Shown: positions 30,184-41,106, numbered from the stretch's first letter. The stretch: 47,736 bases of DNA from an uncultured Flavobacteriaceae bacterium (GCA_913020075.1 CAJWAE010000006.1:1-47736); one strand, 5' to 3'. Made by a program: numbers and translations. Notes: generated by a model not told the origin, from the letters alone.

Positions 30184-30336
30184 ATGGCAAAAAAATCCGT
30201 TGCAACATTACAGACAGGCTCAAAAAGATTAACCAAAGCTATAAAAATGGTTAAAAAAGGGGATAATAATTCTTATAGTTTTGTGGAAACTATTATTTCT
30301 CCTGATCTAGCAAATAAATGGTTGGACAAACAATAA
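30184..30336 (+). CDS. DUF4295 family small protein (50 aa), candidate Bacteroidota-specific ribosomal protein; not in supplied ORF track
   Basis: Own translation: MAKKSVATLQTGSKRLTKAIKMVKKGDNNSYSFVETIISPDLANKWLDKQ*; 3 nt after rpmG stop, in the rpmB-rpmG-DUF4295-ftsY order. Confidence 0.9.
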   Translation: MAKKSVATLQTGSKRLTKAIKMVKKGDNNSYSFVETIISPDLANKWLDKQ

Positions 30337-30352
30337 TCTTTTGCATAAACCC

Positions 30353-30387
30353 AAAAAAAAAAGCTACTTTTAATGTAGCTTTTTTTA
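30353..30387 (+). terminator. Rho-independent terminator after rpmB-rpmG-DUF4295
   Basis: AAAAAAAAGCTAC-TTTTAAT-GTAGCTTTTTTT: A-tract, hairpin, T-tract. Confidence 0.85.
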
Positions 30388-30399
30388 TACAACAAATTC

Positions 30400-31353
30400 A
30401 TGGGAAAACTTAAAGCTTTTTTTTCAAAACAAGATCAGGATAAACTAGATTTAGGTTTAGCCAACACTAAAAAATCTTTTTTTTCAAAAATTGGAATAGC
30501 TTTAGTTGGTAAGTCAAAGATAGATGATCAGGTTTTGGATGAATTAGAAGATATTCTTATTCAGTCTGATGTGGGTGTGGATACAACTCTAAAAATAATT
30601 AATGCCCTTGAGAAAAGGACTGTACTCGAAAAATATATAACTACAAGCGATCTGATGAAAATGATGCAAGAAGAAATTTCAGCATTATTAGTAAATGATA
30701 AAGAAGAATCAAATAAAAATATCGACCCTCTTCAAGTCAGTATTCCATACGTAGTAATGGTTGTTGGTGTAAATGGAGTTGGCAAAACAACTACTGTTGG
30801 TAAATTAGCGCACCAGTATAAATTAAAAGGAAAAAAAGTAATATTAGGTGCTGCCGATACATTTCGAGCAGGAGCAATAGATCAACTTCAAATTTGGGCA
30901 GACCGAGTGAAAGTTCCACTGGTTCGTCAACAAATGGGAAGTGATCCAGCCTCCGTAGCTTTTGACACTTTACAGTCAGCTAAAGCACAAGGAAGCGATA
31001 TTGTTCTTATAGATACTGCCGGACGATTACACAATAAAATAAATTTAATGAATGAGTTGTCAAAAGTAAAAAAAGTAATGTCTAAAATAGTTCCTGACGC
31101 ACCTCATGAAGTTTTATTGGTTCTAGATGGTTCTACAGGACAAAATGCTTTTGAACAAGCAAAACAGTTTACAGCTTCAACAGAAGTTACTAGTTTGGCA
31201 ATAACAAAATTAGATGGTACGGCAAAGGGAGGCGTTTTATTGGGAATATCTGATCAATTTCAAATTCCTGTCAAATATATCGGAGTTGGAGAAGGTATAG
31301 ATGACCTTCAGGTTTTTGAGAAACAAGAATTTGTTAAAACACTATTCAGCTAG
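30400..31353 (+). CDS. ftsY: Signal recognition particle receptor FtsY
   Basis: VVGVNGVGKTTTVGKLAHQYKLKGKKVILGAADTFRAGAIDQLQIWADR, IDTAGRLHNKINLMNEL, TKLDGTAKGG. Confidence 0.97.
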   Translation: MGKLKAFFSKQDQDKLDLGLANTKKSFFSKIGIALVGKSKIDDQVLDELEDILIQSDVGVDTTLKIINALEKRTVLEKYITTSDLMKMMQEEISALLVNDKEESNKNIDPLQVSIPYVVMVVGVNGVGKTTTVGKLAHQYKLKGKKVILGAADTFRAGAIDQLQIWADRVKVPLVRQQMGSDPASVAFDTLQSAKAQGSDIVLIDTAGRLHNKINLMNELSKVKKVMSKIVPDAPHEVLLVLDGSTGQNAFEQAKQFTASTEVTSLAITKLDGTAKGGVLLGISDQFQIPVKYIGVGEGIDDLQVFEKQEFVKTLFS

Positions 31354-31377
31354 TATTTTTTGAATAACAGGTTTATT

Positions 31378-32367
31378 ATGAAAACATTAAGAAGGCTTTC
31401 TATTTTTTTTCTTATTATAGGTTCTGTCTACTTAGTAGGACCTCGTGTTGATAATCCTGAATTAAATATAGATAAGCCTTACGTCCCTAATATTCTATCG
31501 GATCTAGAAGAATGGGTTAATTCTAGAGAATTTAATCTAGGGAATGTTCGTCCGGGGAATGCTTCAAAAATTATTTTCAATAATTCAGATTCAATTCCTA
31601 AAAAGACAAGGTATAGTGTCCTTTATCTCCATGGTTTTTCAGCTTCGGGTATGGAGGGTGATCCTGTACATAGAGATATAGCAAAAGCACTTGGAGCAAA
31701 TTTATATATTCCCCGTCTTTTTGGACACGGACTTAAAGAAACTGAGCCTATGCTAGGTTTTAATAATGTTTCTTTTTGGGAATCAGGAAAAGAAGCTCTC
31801 GAAATAGCAAAGCAATTAGGTGAAAAAGTAATTATTTTGGGTACATCACATGGAGGATCCCTATCATTAAGCTTAGCAACAGATCCGTCTATTGCAGCTA
31901 TAGTATTATTTAGCCCCAATATTGAAGTATTTGATTACAAAGCAAAATTATTATCCAAACCCTGGGGGCTCCAAATTGCTCGTATTGTTAAAGGAGGAAA
32001 TTATAATCATCCGCAAAGTCCCAATGCGGATCATGAAAAATATTGGACTACAAAATACAGACTTGAAGCTACGACTCACATGCAGAAATTTTTAGATATA
32101 AAAATGCGAAGAGCTGTATTTAAAAAAGTAAATGTACCCGTTTTTTTAGGTTATTATTATAAAAATGATAGCCTACAAGATCAAGTAGTGTCAGTCTCTG
32201 CGATGCTAAAAATGTATAATCAATTAGGAACTCCAGAAGCATTAAAAACAAAAAAAGCATTTCCTGAAGCTGGAAATCATGTTATTTCTTCATCTATAAC
32301 CACAAAAATATTTAATGAAGTTACTTCAGAAACTCTAAAGTTTTTAAAGAAAAATCTTAAGATTTAA
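31378..32367 (+). CDS. Alpha/beta hydrolase, membrane-anchored or exported
   Basis: N-terminal hydrophobic segment (MKTLRRLSIFFLIIGSVYLVG); VLYLHGFSASGMEGDPVHRDIAKALGANLYIPRLFGHG, GTSHGGS nucleophile elbow. ATG 31378 preferred over TTG 31360. Confidence 0.88.
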   Translation: MKTLRRLSIFFLIIGSVYLVGPRVDNPELNIDKPYVPNILSDLEEWVNSREFNLGNVRPGNASKIIFNNSDSIPKKTRYSVLYLHGFSASGMEGDPVHRDIAKALGANLYIPRLFGHGLKETEPMLGFNNVSFWESGKEALEIAKQLGEKVIILGTSHGGSLSLSLATDPSIAAIVLFSPNIEVFDYKAKLLSKPWGLQIARIVKGGNYNHPQSPNADHEKYWTTKYRLEATTHMQKFLDIKMRRAVFKKVNVPVFLGYYYKNDSLQDQVVSVSAMLKMYNQLGTPEALKTKKAFPEAGNHVISSSITTKIFNEVTSETLKFLKKNLKI

Positions 32368-32370
32368 ATT

Positions 32371-34023
32371 ATGCTATTTTTTAATAATTCTTTTTGTTTT
32401 TTACTTCTAGTTTTTTTATTTGGATGTAATTCTAATGAAACTTCTTTGAAACAATGGAATCCCTATGATGAAACTGTTGAATTAGAATTAAATTCAAATC
32501 ATCTAATTAAACGGCTGCAATTCAAACGCATTCAATCAAATTTCAATGATAAAAACAATTGGTTTATTCCTTTTGAAAAGGAATTAACTTCTTTTACATT
32601 GGAAGATCACGATAGGTTAAAACCATTTATTCTTGAACAGGATATACTTTCAATTCAAAATTTCATAAAACAGGGCAATTTAACATATGAAACATTAACC
32701 TTATTTTATCTCTTTCGTATTTATTATTTTGAAATACAACAAGGAACTTATCTAAATTCAATCATTTCCTTAAATCCAAAAGTACTAGATCAGGCTAGAG
32801 AAAAAGACAGTAATAAAAATCAGAATTTAGATAATCCTATATATGGGATGCCAATATTACTAAAAGATAACATCAATTTCTTATCAATGGCAACCACTGC
32901 CGGCGCAGCAGTTTTTCAAAATAATATTTCCCAAAAAGATGCATTTATTGTAGGTCAATTAAAAGCAAAAGGGGCATTAATTTTAGGTAAAGCAAACATG
33001 AGTGAGTGGGCTTATTATTTTTGTCAAGGATGTCCTGTCGGTTACAGTGCAATGGGTGGACAGACCTTAAACCCTTATGGGAGAAAAGAATTTGAAACTG
33101 GGGGTTCTAGTTCAGGAAGTGGAGTAGCAGTTGCTGCTAATTTTGCAGTAGCAGCAATAGGTTCAGAAACTTCAGGATCTATTTTATCTCCATCAGCAAA
33201 AAATAGTATAGTTGGCTTGAAACCGACCATTGGTTCGTTAAGTAGAAGTGGTATTATCCCAATTTCTAGTACTTTAGATACTGCAGGACCAATGACAAAA
33301 TTTGTAATAGACAATGCTATTTTGATGAATGCTTTGATTGGAAAAGATGAAATAGATCCTTATAGTTATAAAAGTATTCCTATTAAGCTTGAAGTATTAA
33401 ATAATGTTAGTTTAAAAGGAAAACGATTAGGATTAATAAGAAAATTTCAATCCGATAGTCTCATGCGAACCACAATAATTAAAATGAAAAATGCAGGTGC
33501 AGAGATTATTTATTATGATCCACCAAACATTGAATTAAAAAAATTCCGAAAATTATTAGATGTCGATATGAAAGTCGATTTACCTTCATATATTAAAAAT
33601 TATGGAAATACTAAATTAGATGTTTACTCGGTAAAAGATATAGTAGACTTTAACTTAAAAGATACTTTGCTTTATGCTCCGTATGGTCAAGGTATTTTTG
33701 ATCGTATAGCTAAGGATACAATCTCTCGAATTTATTTTGAACCTTATAAAAATAAATTAATGAGTGCTGCAACTGAATATTTTCAAGTAGCAATTCAAAA
33801 CTATCAACTTGATGCTATATTGTCAATTGATAATTTTACAGCAAGTTTTGCAGCAGCAGCTCATTATCCAGCTATAGGTGTTCCTATGGGTTATTTAAAA
33901 AATGGACAACCTCAGAACATTACTTTTATTGCTCCATCTAGACAGGAGCAGCTTTTATTTGAATTAGCAGCAGCTTTTGAAAAAATAACTAAACACAGAA
34001 AAATACCAAAATTGTTTAAATAA
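32371..34023 (+). CDS. Amidase-signature family protein with lipoprotein signal peptide
   Basis: FCFLLLVFLFGCNSN lipobox; GMPILLKDNINF, TGGSSSGSGVAVAANFAVAAIGSETSGSILSPSAKNSIVGLKPT (amidase Ser-Ser-Lys signature). Confidence 0.93.
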   Translation: MLFFNNSFCFLLLVFLFGCNSNETSLKQWNPYDETVELELNSNHLIKRLQFKRIQSNFNDKNNWFIPFEKELTSFTLEDHDRLKPFILEQDILSIQNFIKQGNLTYETLTLFYLFRIYYFEIQQGTYLNSIISLNPKVLDQAREKDSNKNQNLDNPIYGMPILLKDNINFLSMATTAGAAVFQNNISQKDAFIVGQLKAKGALILGKANMSEWAYYFCQGCPVGYSAMGGQTLNPYGRKEFETGGSSSGSGVAVAANFAVAAIGSETSGSILSPSAKNSIVGLKPTIGSLSRSGIIPISSTLDTAGPMTKFVIDNAILMNALIGKDEIDPYSYKSIPIKLEVLNNVSLKGKRLGLIRKFQSDSLMRTTIIKMKNAGAEIIYYDPPNIELKKFRKLLDVDMKVDLPSYIKNYGNTKLDVYSVKDIVDFNLKDTLLYAPYGQGIFDRIAKDTISRIYFEPYKNKLMSAATEYFQVAIQNYQLDAILSIDNFTASFAAAAHYPAIGVPMGYLKNGQPQNITFIAPSRQEQLLFELAAAFEKITKHRKIPKLFK

Positions 34024-34027
34024 GACT

Positions 34028-35332
34028 ATGCGAACAAAATCAACTCAAAAAAATAAGATAAATGTTATCACATTAGGTTGTTCAAAAAACATTTATGATT
34101 CTGAAGTACTTATGGGCCAGCTTCGTGCAAATAATCAAGATGTTGTTCATCAAGAAGATGGAAATATTGTAGTTGTTAATACATGCGGATTCATCGATAA
34201 TGCAAAGGAAGAATCCGTTAACACCATTTTAGAGCAAATTCAAAATAAAGAAGCCGGAAAAGTTGATAAAGTTTATGTAACGGGCTGTTTAAGTGAGCGA
34301 TATAAACCTGATTTACAAAAAGAAATTCCTCAGGTTGATCAGTATTTTGGTACAACAGATTTACCTCAATTACTTAAAGTTTTAGGTGCCGATTATAAAC
34401 ATGAACTGGTAGGTGAGCGAATTTTAACAACTCCTAAGCATTATGCATATTTAAAAATTGCTGAGGGCTGTGATCGGCCATGTTCTTTTTGCGCGATACC
34501 ATTAATGCGAGGTAAGCACAAATCTACTCCGATTGAGGAGATTGTAAAACAAGCAGCGCTTCTAGCTAGGGAAGGAGTAAAGGAACTGATGTTAATAGCA
34601 CAAGACTTAACCTATTATGGTTTAGATTTATATAAAGAGCGACGTTTGGCTGATTTACTTTTAGAACTTATAAAAGTTGAGGGTATAGAATGGATTCGTC
34701 TACATTACGCATTTCCAACAGGATTTCCTGAAAATGTCTTACAAGTAATGCGTGAGCAAACTAAAATATGCAATTATTTAGATATTCCTTTACAGCATAT
34801 TTCAGATCCTATTTTGAAATCTATGCGAAGAGGAACTACTAAAGAAAAAACAACTAGTCTACTTAATAAATTCCGTAAAGAAGTTCCAGGAATTATTTTG
34901 AGAACTTCATTAATAGTAGGTTATCCAGGTGAATCCGAAGAGGACTTTGAAACATTAAAAGCATGGGTAAAGGAAATGCGTTTTGAGCGACTGGGTTGTT
35001 TTACGTATAGCCATGAAGAAAATACCCATGCTCATCAATTGGAGGATAATGTACCAGAAGAGATAAAACAAGAACGTTCAAATGCCATTATGGAAATTCA
35101 ATCTCAAATATCATGGGAACATAATCAATCTTGTATAGGAAAAACCTACCGTTGTTTAATTGATCGAAAAGAAGGAGTGAATTACGTTGGTAGAACATTT
35201 ATGGATTCTCCAGATGTCGATAATGAGATACTGATTGATGCAACTCAAAACTATTTAAAACAAGGAGAATTTGTAGAGATTCGAGTAACAGATGCGACAG
35301 ATTTTGACCTTATAGGTGTTCCATTGGAATAG
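34028..35332 (+). CDS. rimO: Ribosomal protein S12 methylthiotransferase RimO
   Basis: NVITLGCSKNIYDSEVLMGQL, VVNTCGFIDNAKEESVNTI, radical SAM AEGCDRPCSFCAIPLMRGKHKS, TRAM-like C-terminus. Confidence 0.97.
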   Translation: MRTKSTQKNKINVITLGCSKNIYDSEVLMGQLRANNQDVVHQEDGNIVVVNTCGFIDNAKEESVNTILEQIQNKEAGKVDKVYVTGCLSERYKPDLQKEIPQVDQYFGTTDLPQLLKVLGADYKHELVGERILTTPKHYAYLKIAEGCDRPCSFCAIPLMRGKHKSTPIEEIVKQAALLAREGVKELMLIAQDLTYYGLDLYKERRLADLLLELIKVEGIEWIRLHYAFPTGFPENVLQVMREQTKICNYLDIPLQHISDPILKSMRRGTTKEKTTSLLNKFRKEVPGIILRTSLIVGYPGESEEDFETLKAWVKEMRFERLGCFTYSHEENTHAHQLEDNVPEEIKQERSNAIMEIQSQISWEHNQSCIGKTYRCLIDRKEGVNYVGRTFMDSPDVDNEILIDATQNYLKQGEFVEIRVTDATDFDLIGVPLE

Positions 35333-35352
35333 TTTACAAAATAATTTTTGTC

Positions 35353-37800
35353 TTAGAAAAAGACTGCGTTAGTAAAAATCATTTTTCCAGAATACCAGAA
35401 TCCTCTAAATAAAACATTGTCTACCAAATAGACAATACTACCTTTCCCTTTTTTTTCTTCACCAAAAAGAAGAGATTTCTTTTGATTTGAAATAGCGTTC
35501 ATTCCTATAAATCCTGCAATCGCTTTACTTTTTTCAGAAAGAATAGCAGCATTATTGCCATTTTTCAAATAAGAAAATGCTCTCTCATCTAGTTTTAAGG
35601 TATAATAGTAATCTAAACCAAAATTTAAGGGATGAGTTTTGTCTAATTCAGTTTCAAATATACTTCCTGTAGTAATCTCACTAATTTCTTTTCTTTCTCT
35701 ACTCCCATATGGCACTTCTGTCATATCAATTTTTTTATCTTTTTTCTTTTTGAGTTTAAAAAAAGCAGTATCAGAGAAATAATTTAAAGCACCTGATAAA
35801 GCAATTATTTTACCTCCATTTTGGACCCATTCCATTATTTTTTTTTCTCTAAAATTATCTGTCCATTTCCCATAATATCCATTAGGTATAATTATTTGGT
35901 CAATTTCCGATAATACACTTTCTAATTCATCTTCGTTAATCTGAAGTAATGGATAATTAAGCTGTTGCTCAAAGAAATGCCAAACTTCACCATAGCTATA
36001 AGGCGAGACCTTATCGCTCCTTAAAATAGCTATTTTAGGAGGTTTAATTAGTTTTAATTCGTCTGCACCTAAGTCTGGTCCTTCGGAAGAATAACCTGTA
36101 ACTATAGGGAATAGTTTCCTATTAAACTTATGAGCAAGTTGAGTCAATATTTCAGTATAATTTTCAAGCCTTCTATTGTCCCCTTTTAAAATAAACAAGC
36201 TGCCATACGACCATTTTTTTCCGCTATTTTTAATTGGAATTATGTTGTATCGAACTCCTAACCCTTTTTTTAAAATTGATGCAAGAAATTTTCCGTCTTG
36301 AAAACTTTTGTATGGAACTGCATATCCATATGCTATTTTTGAAATAGAATTAACGACCTCTTCTGAAGTATTAAATAATTTTGAGGAAGAAATATTCATT
36401 TTGGAAGCACTCGTTTTTAGTCCATATGCATATGGTAATGACCAAGCTGAGATATCATATGTTAAAGAATCATTTAATTTAGTTTTTGGCTCCAATAATA
36501 CATGTGCCATTTTACCTTTTGGTTGAAATGTAGGAACAATTAATGCGTTTTTTAAAAATGAGGTAGTATTGATTTTTTGTTTTTGATAATCGTATCCTTT
36601 AATAGATGTTTTTTTATCAAGCTGATAGCTTTTTATTTCATGTTTATTTAAAAATTTAGCTAATGCATTTAATTTATCAGGATGTCCTTCCATAATAAAA
36701 TTTTTATATTCCAAATCTGTATCAGTGTAATAATTTTGATAATTTGTATTTAAAGCAGTTTTATTATTTACAGCCATTTGAACCGTTGAAATTCCTGTAG
36801 TGTAATGATGTTCAATTCGATCTTTTAGAGTTAATTCAATGTTTTCATTGTTATGAATACCCAGACCCGCTTGGCCTCCCCCAGCTTGTTCATAGGTCAT
36901 TCCGACTGCACCTAAATACATTGGGTAGCTATCGCCATAACTTGGGTATAGTATGTCAAAGCGCTGTTTAGTGAAATAAAACCAACCCTCTTTATCAAAA
37001 TAGGTAGCGTGATTTTTACCTAAGGCATCTTGAAAATCTTTTTGAAAATCTGAAATAACTTCATGTAAAGGTTCTGCAGCAGGAGCAAAATAGTATGGAC
37101 TGTTAATTCCTTGTTCGTGGAAATCAACATGAATATGTGGCAACCACTTGTTGTACTGTTCAAGACGCTGCTGAGATTCAATTTGAGTAATCCATGCCCA
37201 GTCTCTATTGAGGTCAAATGCATAATGATTTGTTCGTCCATTTTGCCAACCTTCACTATGTTCCCTTGAAAAAGGGTCATTATCATAGGGTAAGCTTTTT
37301 ATTTGATTATATAAGTTTACATAACGATCTCTTCCGTCAGGGTTAATACAAGGATCTATTATGACTATCGTGTCTTCAAGCCAATCTTTATATTTAGTGA
37401 TAAGTGAATGTATCGTTTTCATGGAAGCTTCTGTGCTTGAAGATTCATTTCCATGAACATTATAGCTCAGCCAAACAATAGATTTGTCATTATTCTTTGG
37501 ACCAGAAACCATACCACTATTCTGAAGATGTGAGTTTCGTATTTTTTCTAAATTTTCTAAATTTTCTGAACTTGAGATAAAAGCCAACTGAAGTAATCTT
37601 CCTTCGTTAGTTTTTCCATATTCACTTAGTTTTACGTTAGGGGAGGAAGCTTCCAAATATTTATAATAATCAACCACTTGATGATGTCGACTAAACGTTT
37701 CTCCCAATTTGTATCCTAAAAATTCATCTGGTGATTGAACTTGTCCATTAAGCGATAAGGCTACAGACAAAAAAAATAATGTAAGACCTTTTTTACACAT
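35353..37800 (-). CDS. M14 family zinc carboxypeptidase, exported
   Basis: Signal peptide GLTLFFLSVALSLNGQ; YNVHGNESSSTEASMKTI (HxxE), IDPCINPDGRDRYV, DLNRDW, VDFHEQG. Confidence 0.93.
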   Translation of the reverse strand: MCKKGLTLFFLSVALSLNGQVQSPDEFLGYKLGETFSRHHQVVDYYKYLEASSPNVKLSEYGKTNEGRLLQLAFISSSENLENLEKIRNSHLQNSGMVSGPKNNDKSIVWLSYNVHGNESSSTEASMKTIHSLITKYKDWLEDTIVIIDPCINPDGRDRYVNLYNQIKSLPYDNDPFSREHSEGWQNGRTNHYAFDLNRDWAWITQIESQQRLEQYNKWLPHIHVDFHEQGINSPYYFAPAAEPLHEVISDFQKDFQDALGKNHATYFDKEGWFYFTKQRFDILYPSYGDSYPMYLGAVGMTYEQAGGGQAGLGIHNNENIELTLKDRIEHHYTTGISTVQMAVNNKTALNTNYQNYYTDTDLEYKNFIMEGHPDKLNALAKFLNKHEIKSYQLDKKTSIKGYDYQKQKINTTSFLKNALIVPTFQPKGKMAHVLLEPKTKLNDSLTYDISAWSLPYAYGLKTSASKMNISSSKLFNTSEEVVNSISKIAYGYAVPYKSFQDGKFLASILKKGLGVRYNIIPIKNSGKKWSYGSLFILKGDNRRLENYTEILTQLAHKFNRKLFPIVTGYSSEGPDLGADELKLIKPPKIAILRSDKVSPYSYGEVWHFFEQQLNYPLLQINEDELESVLSEIDQIIIPNGYYGKWTDNFREKKIMEWVQNGGKIIALSGALNYFSDTAFFKLKKKKDKKIDMTEVPYGSRERKEISEITTGSIFETELDKTHPLNFGLDYYYTLKLDERAFSYLKNGNNAAILSEKSKAIAGFIGMNAISNQKKSLLFGEEKKGKGSIVYLVDNVLFRGFWYSGKMIFTNAVFF

Positions 37801-37890
37801 AGATTTAAAATTTAGTTACTAAAATACAGTTTATAGCTGAAGTGTAAATTCCTTTTGCTAAAAAACAAATATATTTACACAAACTAATCT

Positions 37891-39492
37891 ATGCGCACGG
37901 AACACATTGCATTCCAGGAAACTGGCCGTTTTTCTTCTTTAATTTGTGATTATTTAAAAGAAGATAAAGGATTACAGCCCTTTTACGGACTTCATCCTAA
38001 TATAAAAAATTTTAAAGCTCAAATAAAGGCTAAGAAAAGTAGTTTTTCAATCAAAAAGCGCAGTGTACTTTCGAGGACTTTGCGTCATCAGTATTCAATT
38101 CTAAAACCAACTAAAGCCGTTAAAATAAATTTAAATTTATTAGAAAAAGAAAATACCTTCACAGTTACTACTGGACATCAACTATGTTTAATGACTGGGC
38201 CTTTGTATTTTTTATACAAAATAATCAGTGCCATTAATCTGTGTGATCAACTTAAAAAAGCGTATCCAGAATCGAATTTTATTCCAATATATTGGATGGC
38301 TAGTGAAGATCACGATTTTGAAGAAATTAGCTCATTTCGTTTTCGTGATAAAAATATTTTTTGGTCACGAGAAGCCGCTGGTGCAGTTGGAGATTTGCCA
38401 TTAATTGATTTAAAGGAATCGCTTGATGTTTTTGAAAGTAACTTAGGTGACTCATCCGCTGCGCAAACAGTAAAAAAATGGATTTTAAATAGCTATAAAA
38501 AAGGAGCTAATCTTTCCGAAGCCACCTTTCGATTAGTTGATCAGTTATTTGGTAAATATGGATTAGTTGTATTAGAACCAAATAAAAAGGAATTAAAATT
38601 ATTATTCTCACCAATTATAAGAGAAGAGTTGACTGAGTATAATTCGTTTGAATCAGTTAAAGAGCAGATAGATAAAATTAAAAAAGTTAGGGAAGGTTAT
38701 AATCCTCAAGTTAATCCAAGGAAAATTAATCTATTTTATTTAACAGATTCGGGTCGCTATAGAATAGAAAAAGAGGGAGAATATTTTGTTTTAAATGGAA
38801 CTGATCAAAGATTTAATGAAAAGGAATTTTTAGTATTAGCTAAAAAATATCCTGAACGCTTTTCACCCAATGTAATTCTTCGTCCAGTTTATCAAGAAGT
38901 TATTTTGCCAAATTTATGCTATATTGGAGGAGGGGGAGAATTAGCTTATTGGTTTCAGTTAAAAAATAACTTTGATCGATTAAAGGTTCCTTTTCCTATT
39001 TTATTACTTAGAAATTCAGCCATAATATATTCTGAAAAGTTGGGAAAAAAAATAAATAAACTCAATATAGAAAAGCAAGATTTATTCTTAAAAAGAAATA
39101 GTTTAATAAATAAAAAAATTAATCAAATCAGTAATATTAATTTAGATTTATCTTTTTTGAAACAAAAATTAAACGAACAGTTTGATCATTTAAATATTTT
39201 AGTAGAGCAAACGGACAAGTCTTTTAAAGGAGCTGTTGAAGCTCAAAAGATTAAACAATTCAAGGGCATTGAACATTTAGAGAAAAGATTATTAAAAGCT
39301 CAAAAAAGAGCCTTATTAGACAAGACTCAGCGTTTAATTGAATTACATAATTGCTTGTTTCCAGATGATACACTCCAAGAGCGAACACTTAATTTTGTTG
39401 ATTTTTACTTAGAAATGGAAGATTCATTTTTTCCTATTCTTTTTAAAGCATTAGATCCTATGAATTCAAATTTTGTGATGATAGAATATTAA
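37891..39492 (+). CDS. bshC: Bacillithiol biosynthesis cysteine-adding enzyme BshC
   Basis: TVTTGHQLCLMTGPLYFLYKIISAINLCDQLKKAYPESNFIPIYWMASEDHDFEEI. Confidence 0.95.
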   Translation: MRTEHIAFQETGRFSSLICDYLKEDKGLQPFYGLHPNIKNFKAQIKAKKSSFSIKKRSVLSRTLRHQYSILKPTKAVKINLNLLEKENTFTVTTGHQLCLMTGPLYFLYKIISAINLCDQLKKAYPESNFIPIYWMASEDHDFEEISSFRFRDKNIFWSREAAGAVGDLPLIDLKESLDVFESNLGDSSAAQTVKKWILNSYKKGANLSEATFRLVDQLFGKYGLVVLEPNKKELKLLFSPIIREELTEYNSFESVKEQIDKIKKVREGYNPQVNPRKINLFYLTDSGRYRIEKEGEYFVLNGTDQRFNEKEFLVLAKKYPERFSPNVILRPVYQEVILPNLCYIGGGGELAYWFQLKNNFDRLKVPFPILLLRNSAIIYSEKLGKKINKLNIEKQDLFLKRNSLINKKINQISNINLDLSFLKQKLNEQFDHLNILVEQTDKSFKGAVEAQKIKQFKGIEHLEKRLLKAQKRALLDKTQRLIELHNCLFPDDTLQERTLNFVDFYLEMEDSFFPILFKALDPMNSNFVMIEY

Positions 39493-39546
39493 CACAAGTT
39501 TTTTGTTTAATTTTTTAAAACCATTTTACAACCTAAGATTTAATTG

Positions 39547-39554
39547 TAATTTTA
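39547..39554 (+). promoter_or_regulatory. Candidate -7 element upstream of guaA (TAATTTTA, one mismatch)
   Basis: GTAATTTTAC context ending 3 nt before ATG 39558; same 10-mer precedes idi. Confidence 0.35.
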
Positions 39555-39557
39555 CCT

Positions 39558-41087
39558 ATGCAAGAAAAAGTACTTATTCTAGATTTCGGTTCACAGTATA
39601 CACAATTAATTGCTCGAAGAGTTCGAGAACTTTTTATTTATTGTGAAATACACCCCTTTAATAGTCTACCTAAGGATATATCTTTATTTAAAGCTGTTAT
39701 TTTATCTGGCTCTCCTTTTTCGGTTAGAAACGAAAATGCTCCACATCCAGATTTGGATAAAATCAAAGGAATACTTCCATTATTGGGAGTCTGCTATGGC
39801 GCCCAGTATTTAGCTCATTTTTTTGGAGGTAATGTTAGCCCATCTAATACCCGTGAATATGGACGAGCTCATTTATCCCTAGCTAATAATGATGATAACT
39901 TTTTCAAAGGTGTATCTGACCAAAGTCAGGTATGGATGAGTCATGCTGATACCATTTTAGAGCTTCCAGAAGGTGCAGAGTGTTTAGCAAGCACAGAAGA
40001 TGTCAAGAATGCTGCATTTAAATTAAAAGATGAGCAAACTTATGCCATCCAATTTCATCCTGAAGTATATCATTCATCAGATGGAAAACAAATATTAGAA
40101 AATTTTCTTGTCGGAATAGCTGATTTAAAGCAGGACTGGACGCCAGATTCTTTTGTGGAAATGACTATTAATGAATTGAAAGATACTATTGGTGATGGAA
40201 AAGTTATTTTAGGACTATCTGGAGGGGTAGATTCTTCAGTTGCAGCAATGCTATTGCACCATGCTATTGGTGATCAATTGAATTGTATTTTTGTCAATAA
40301 TGGTCTTTTAAGAAAAAATGAGTTCAAAGAAGTTTTAGATCAATATTCAGGTATGGGTTTAAACGTAAAAGGTATTGATGCTTCAAATCAATTTTTAGAT
40401 TCACTTGAAGGAATTTCTGATCCAGAGACTAAAAGAAAAATTATTGGCAAAACCTTTATTGATATTTTTGACACAGAGGCTCATGAAATTAATGGAGCAG
40501 CTTGGTTAGGTCAAGGAACTATTTATCCAGATGTTATCGAATCTATTTCTGTAAATGGACCTTCATCAACAATTAAATCACATCATAATGTGGGAGGGCT
40601 TCCCGATTTTATGAAATTAAAACTAGTAGAACCCTTACGGATGTTGTTTAAAGATGAGGTTCGTAGAGTAGGAAAAAGTATGGGTATGGATGCAGAGCTC
40701 TTAGGAAGACATCCCTTTCCCGGACCCGGTTTGGCAATTCGTATTTTGGGTGAAATTACAAGAGATAAAATCAGAATACTTCAAGAGGTAGATTTTATTT
40801 TTATTCAAGGATTAAAAAAGTGGAATTTGTATAATAAAATATGGCAAGCGGGAGCTATATTTTTATCTGTGAATAGCGTAGGTGTGATGGGGGATGAGCG
40901 AACTTATGAGAATTGTGTTGCACTTAGAGCTGTCCAGTCTACTGATGGTATGACTGCGGATTGGGTGGATTTACCTTATGCTTTTTTACAAAAAATTTCT
41001 AATGAAATCATTAATAATGTCAAAGGTATTAATCGTGTAGTCTATGATATTAGTTCAAAACCACCCGCCACTATTGAATGGGAATAA
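39558..41087 (+). CDS. guaA: GMP synthase (glutamine-hydrolysing)
   Basis: [62 protein letters not shown]. Confidence 0.98.
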   Translation: MQEKVLILDFGSQYTQLIARRVRELFIYCEIHPFNSLPKDISLFKAVILSGSPFSVRNENAPHPDLDKIKGILPLLGVCYGAQYLAHFFGGNVSPSNTREYGRAHLSLANNDDNFFKGVSDQSQVWMSHADTILELPEGAECLASTEDVKNAAFKLKDEQTYAIQFHPEVYHSSDGKQILENFLVGIADLKQDWTPDSFVEMTINELKDTIGDGKVILGLSGGVDSSVAAMLLHHAIGDQLNCIFVNNGLLRKNEFKEVLDQYSGMGLNVKGIDASNQFLDSLEGISDPETKRKIIGKTFIDIFDTEAHEINGAAWLGQGTIYPDVIESISVNGPSSTIKSHHNVGGLPDFMKLKLVEPLRMLFKDEVRRVGKSMGMDAELLGRHPFPGPGLAIRILGEITRDKIRILQEVDFIFIQGLKKWNLYNKIWQAGAIFLSVNSVGVMGDERTYENCVALRAVQSTDGMTADWVDLPYAFLQKISNEIINNVKGINRVVYDISSKPPATIEWE

Positions 41088-41106
41088 TTTTTGTAATTTA
41101 CTTCTG

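Noticed and set aside
35333-35352. ACAAAATAATTTTTGT inverted repeat between rimO and the M14 peptidase gene as a bidirectional terminator
   Set aside because: Stem is very short and purely AT-rich; too weak to support without RNA data.
31623-37286. ORFs overlapping the hydrolase, amidase and M14 peptidase genes (31623, 33075, 36308, 37020)
   Set aside because: Embedded in confident genes and without family resemblance.
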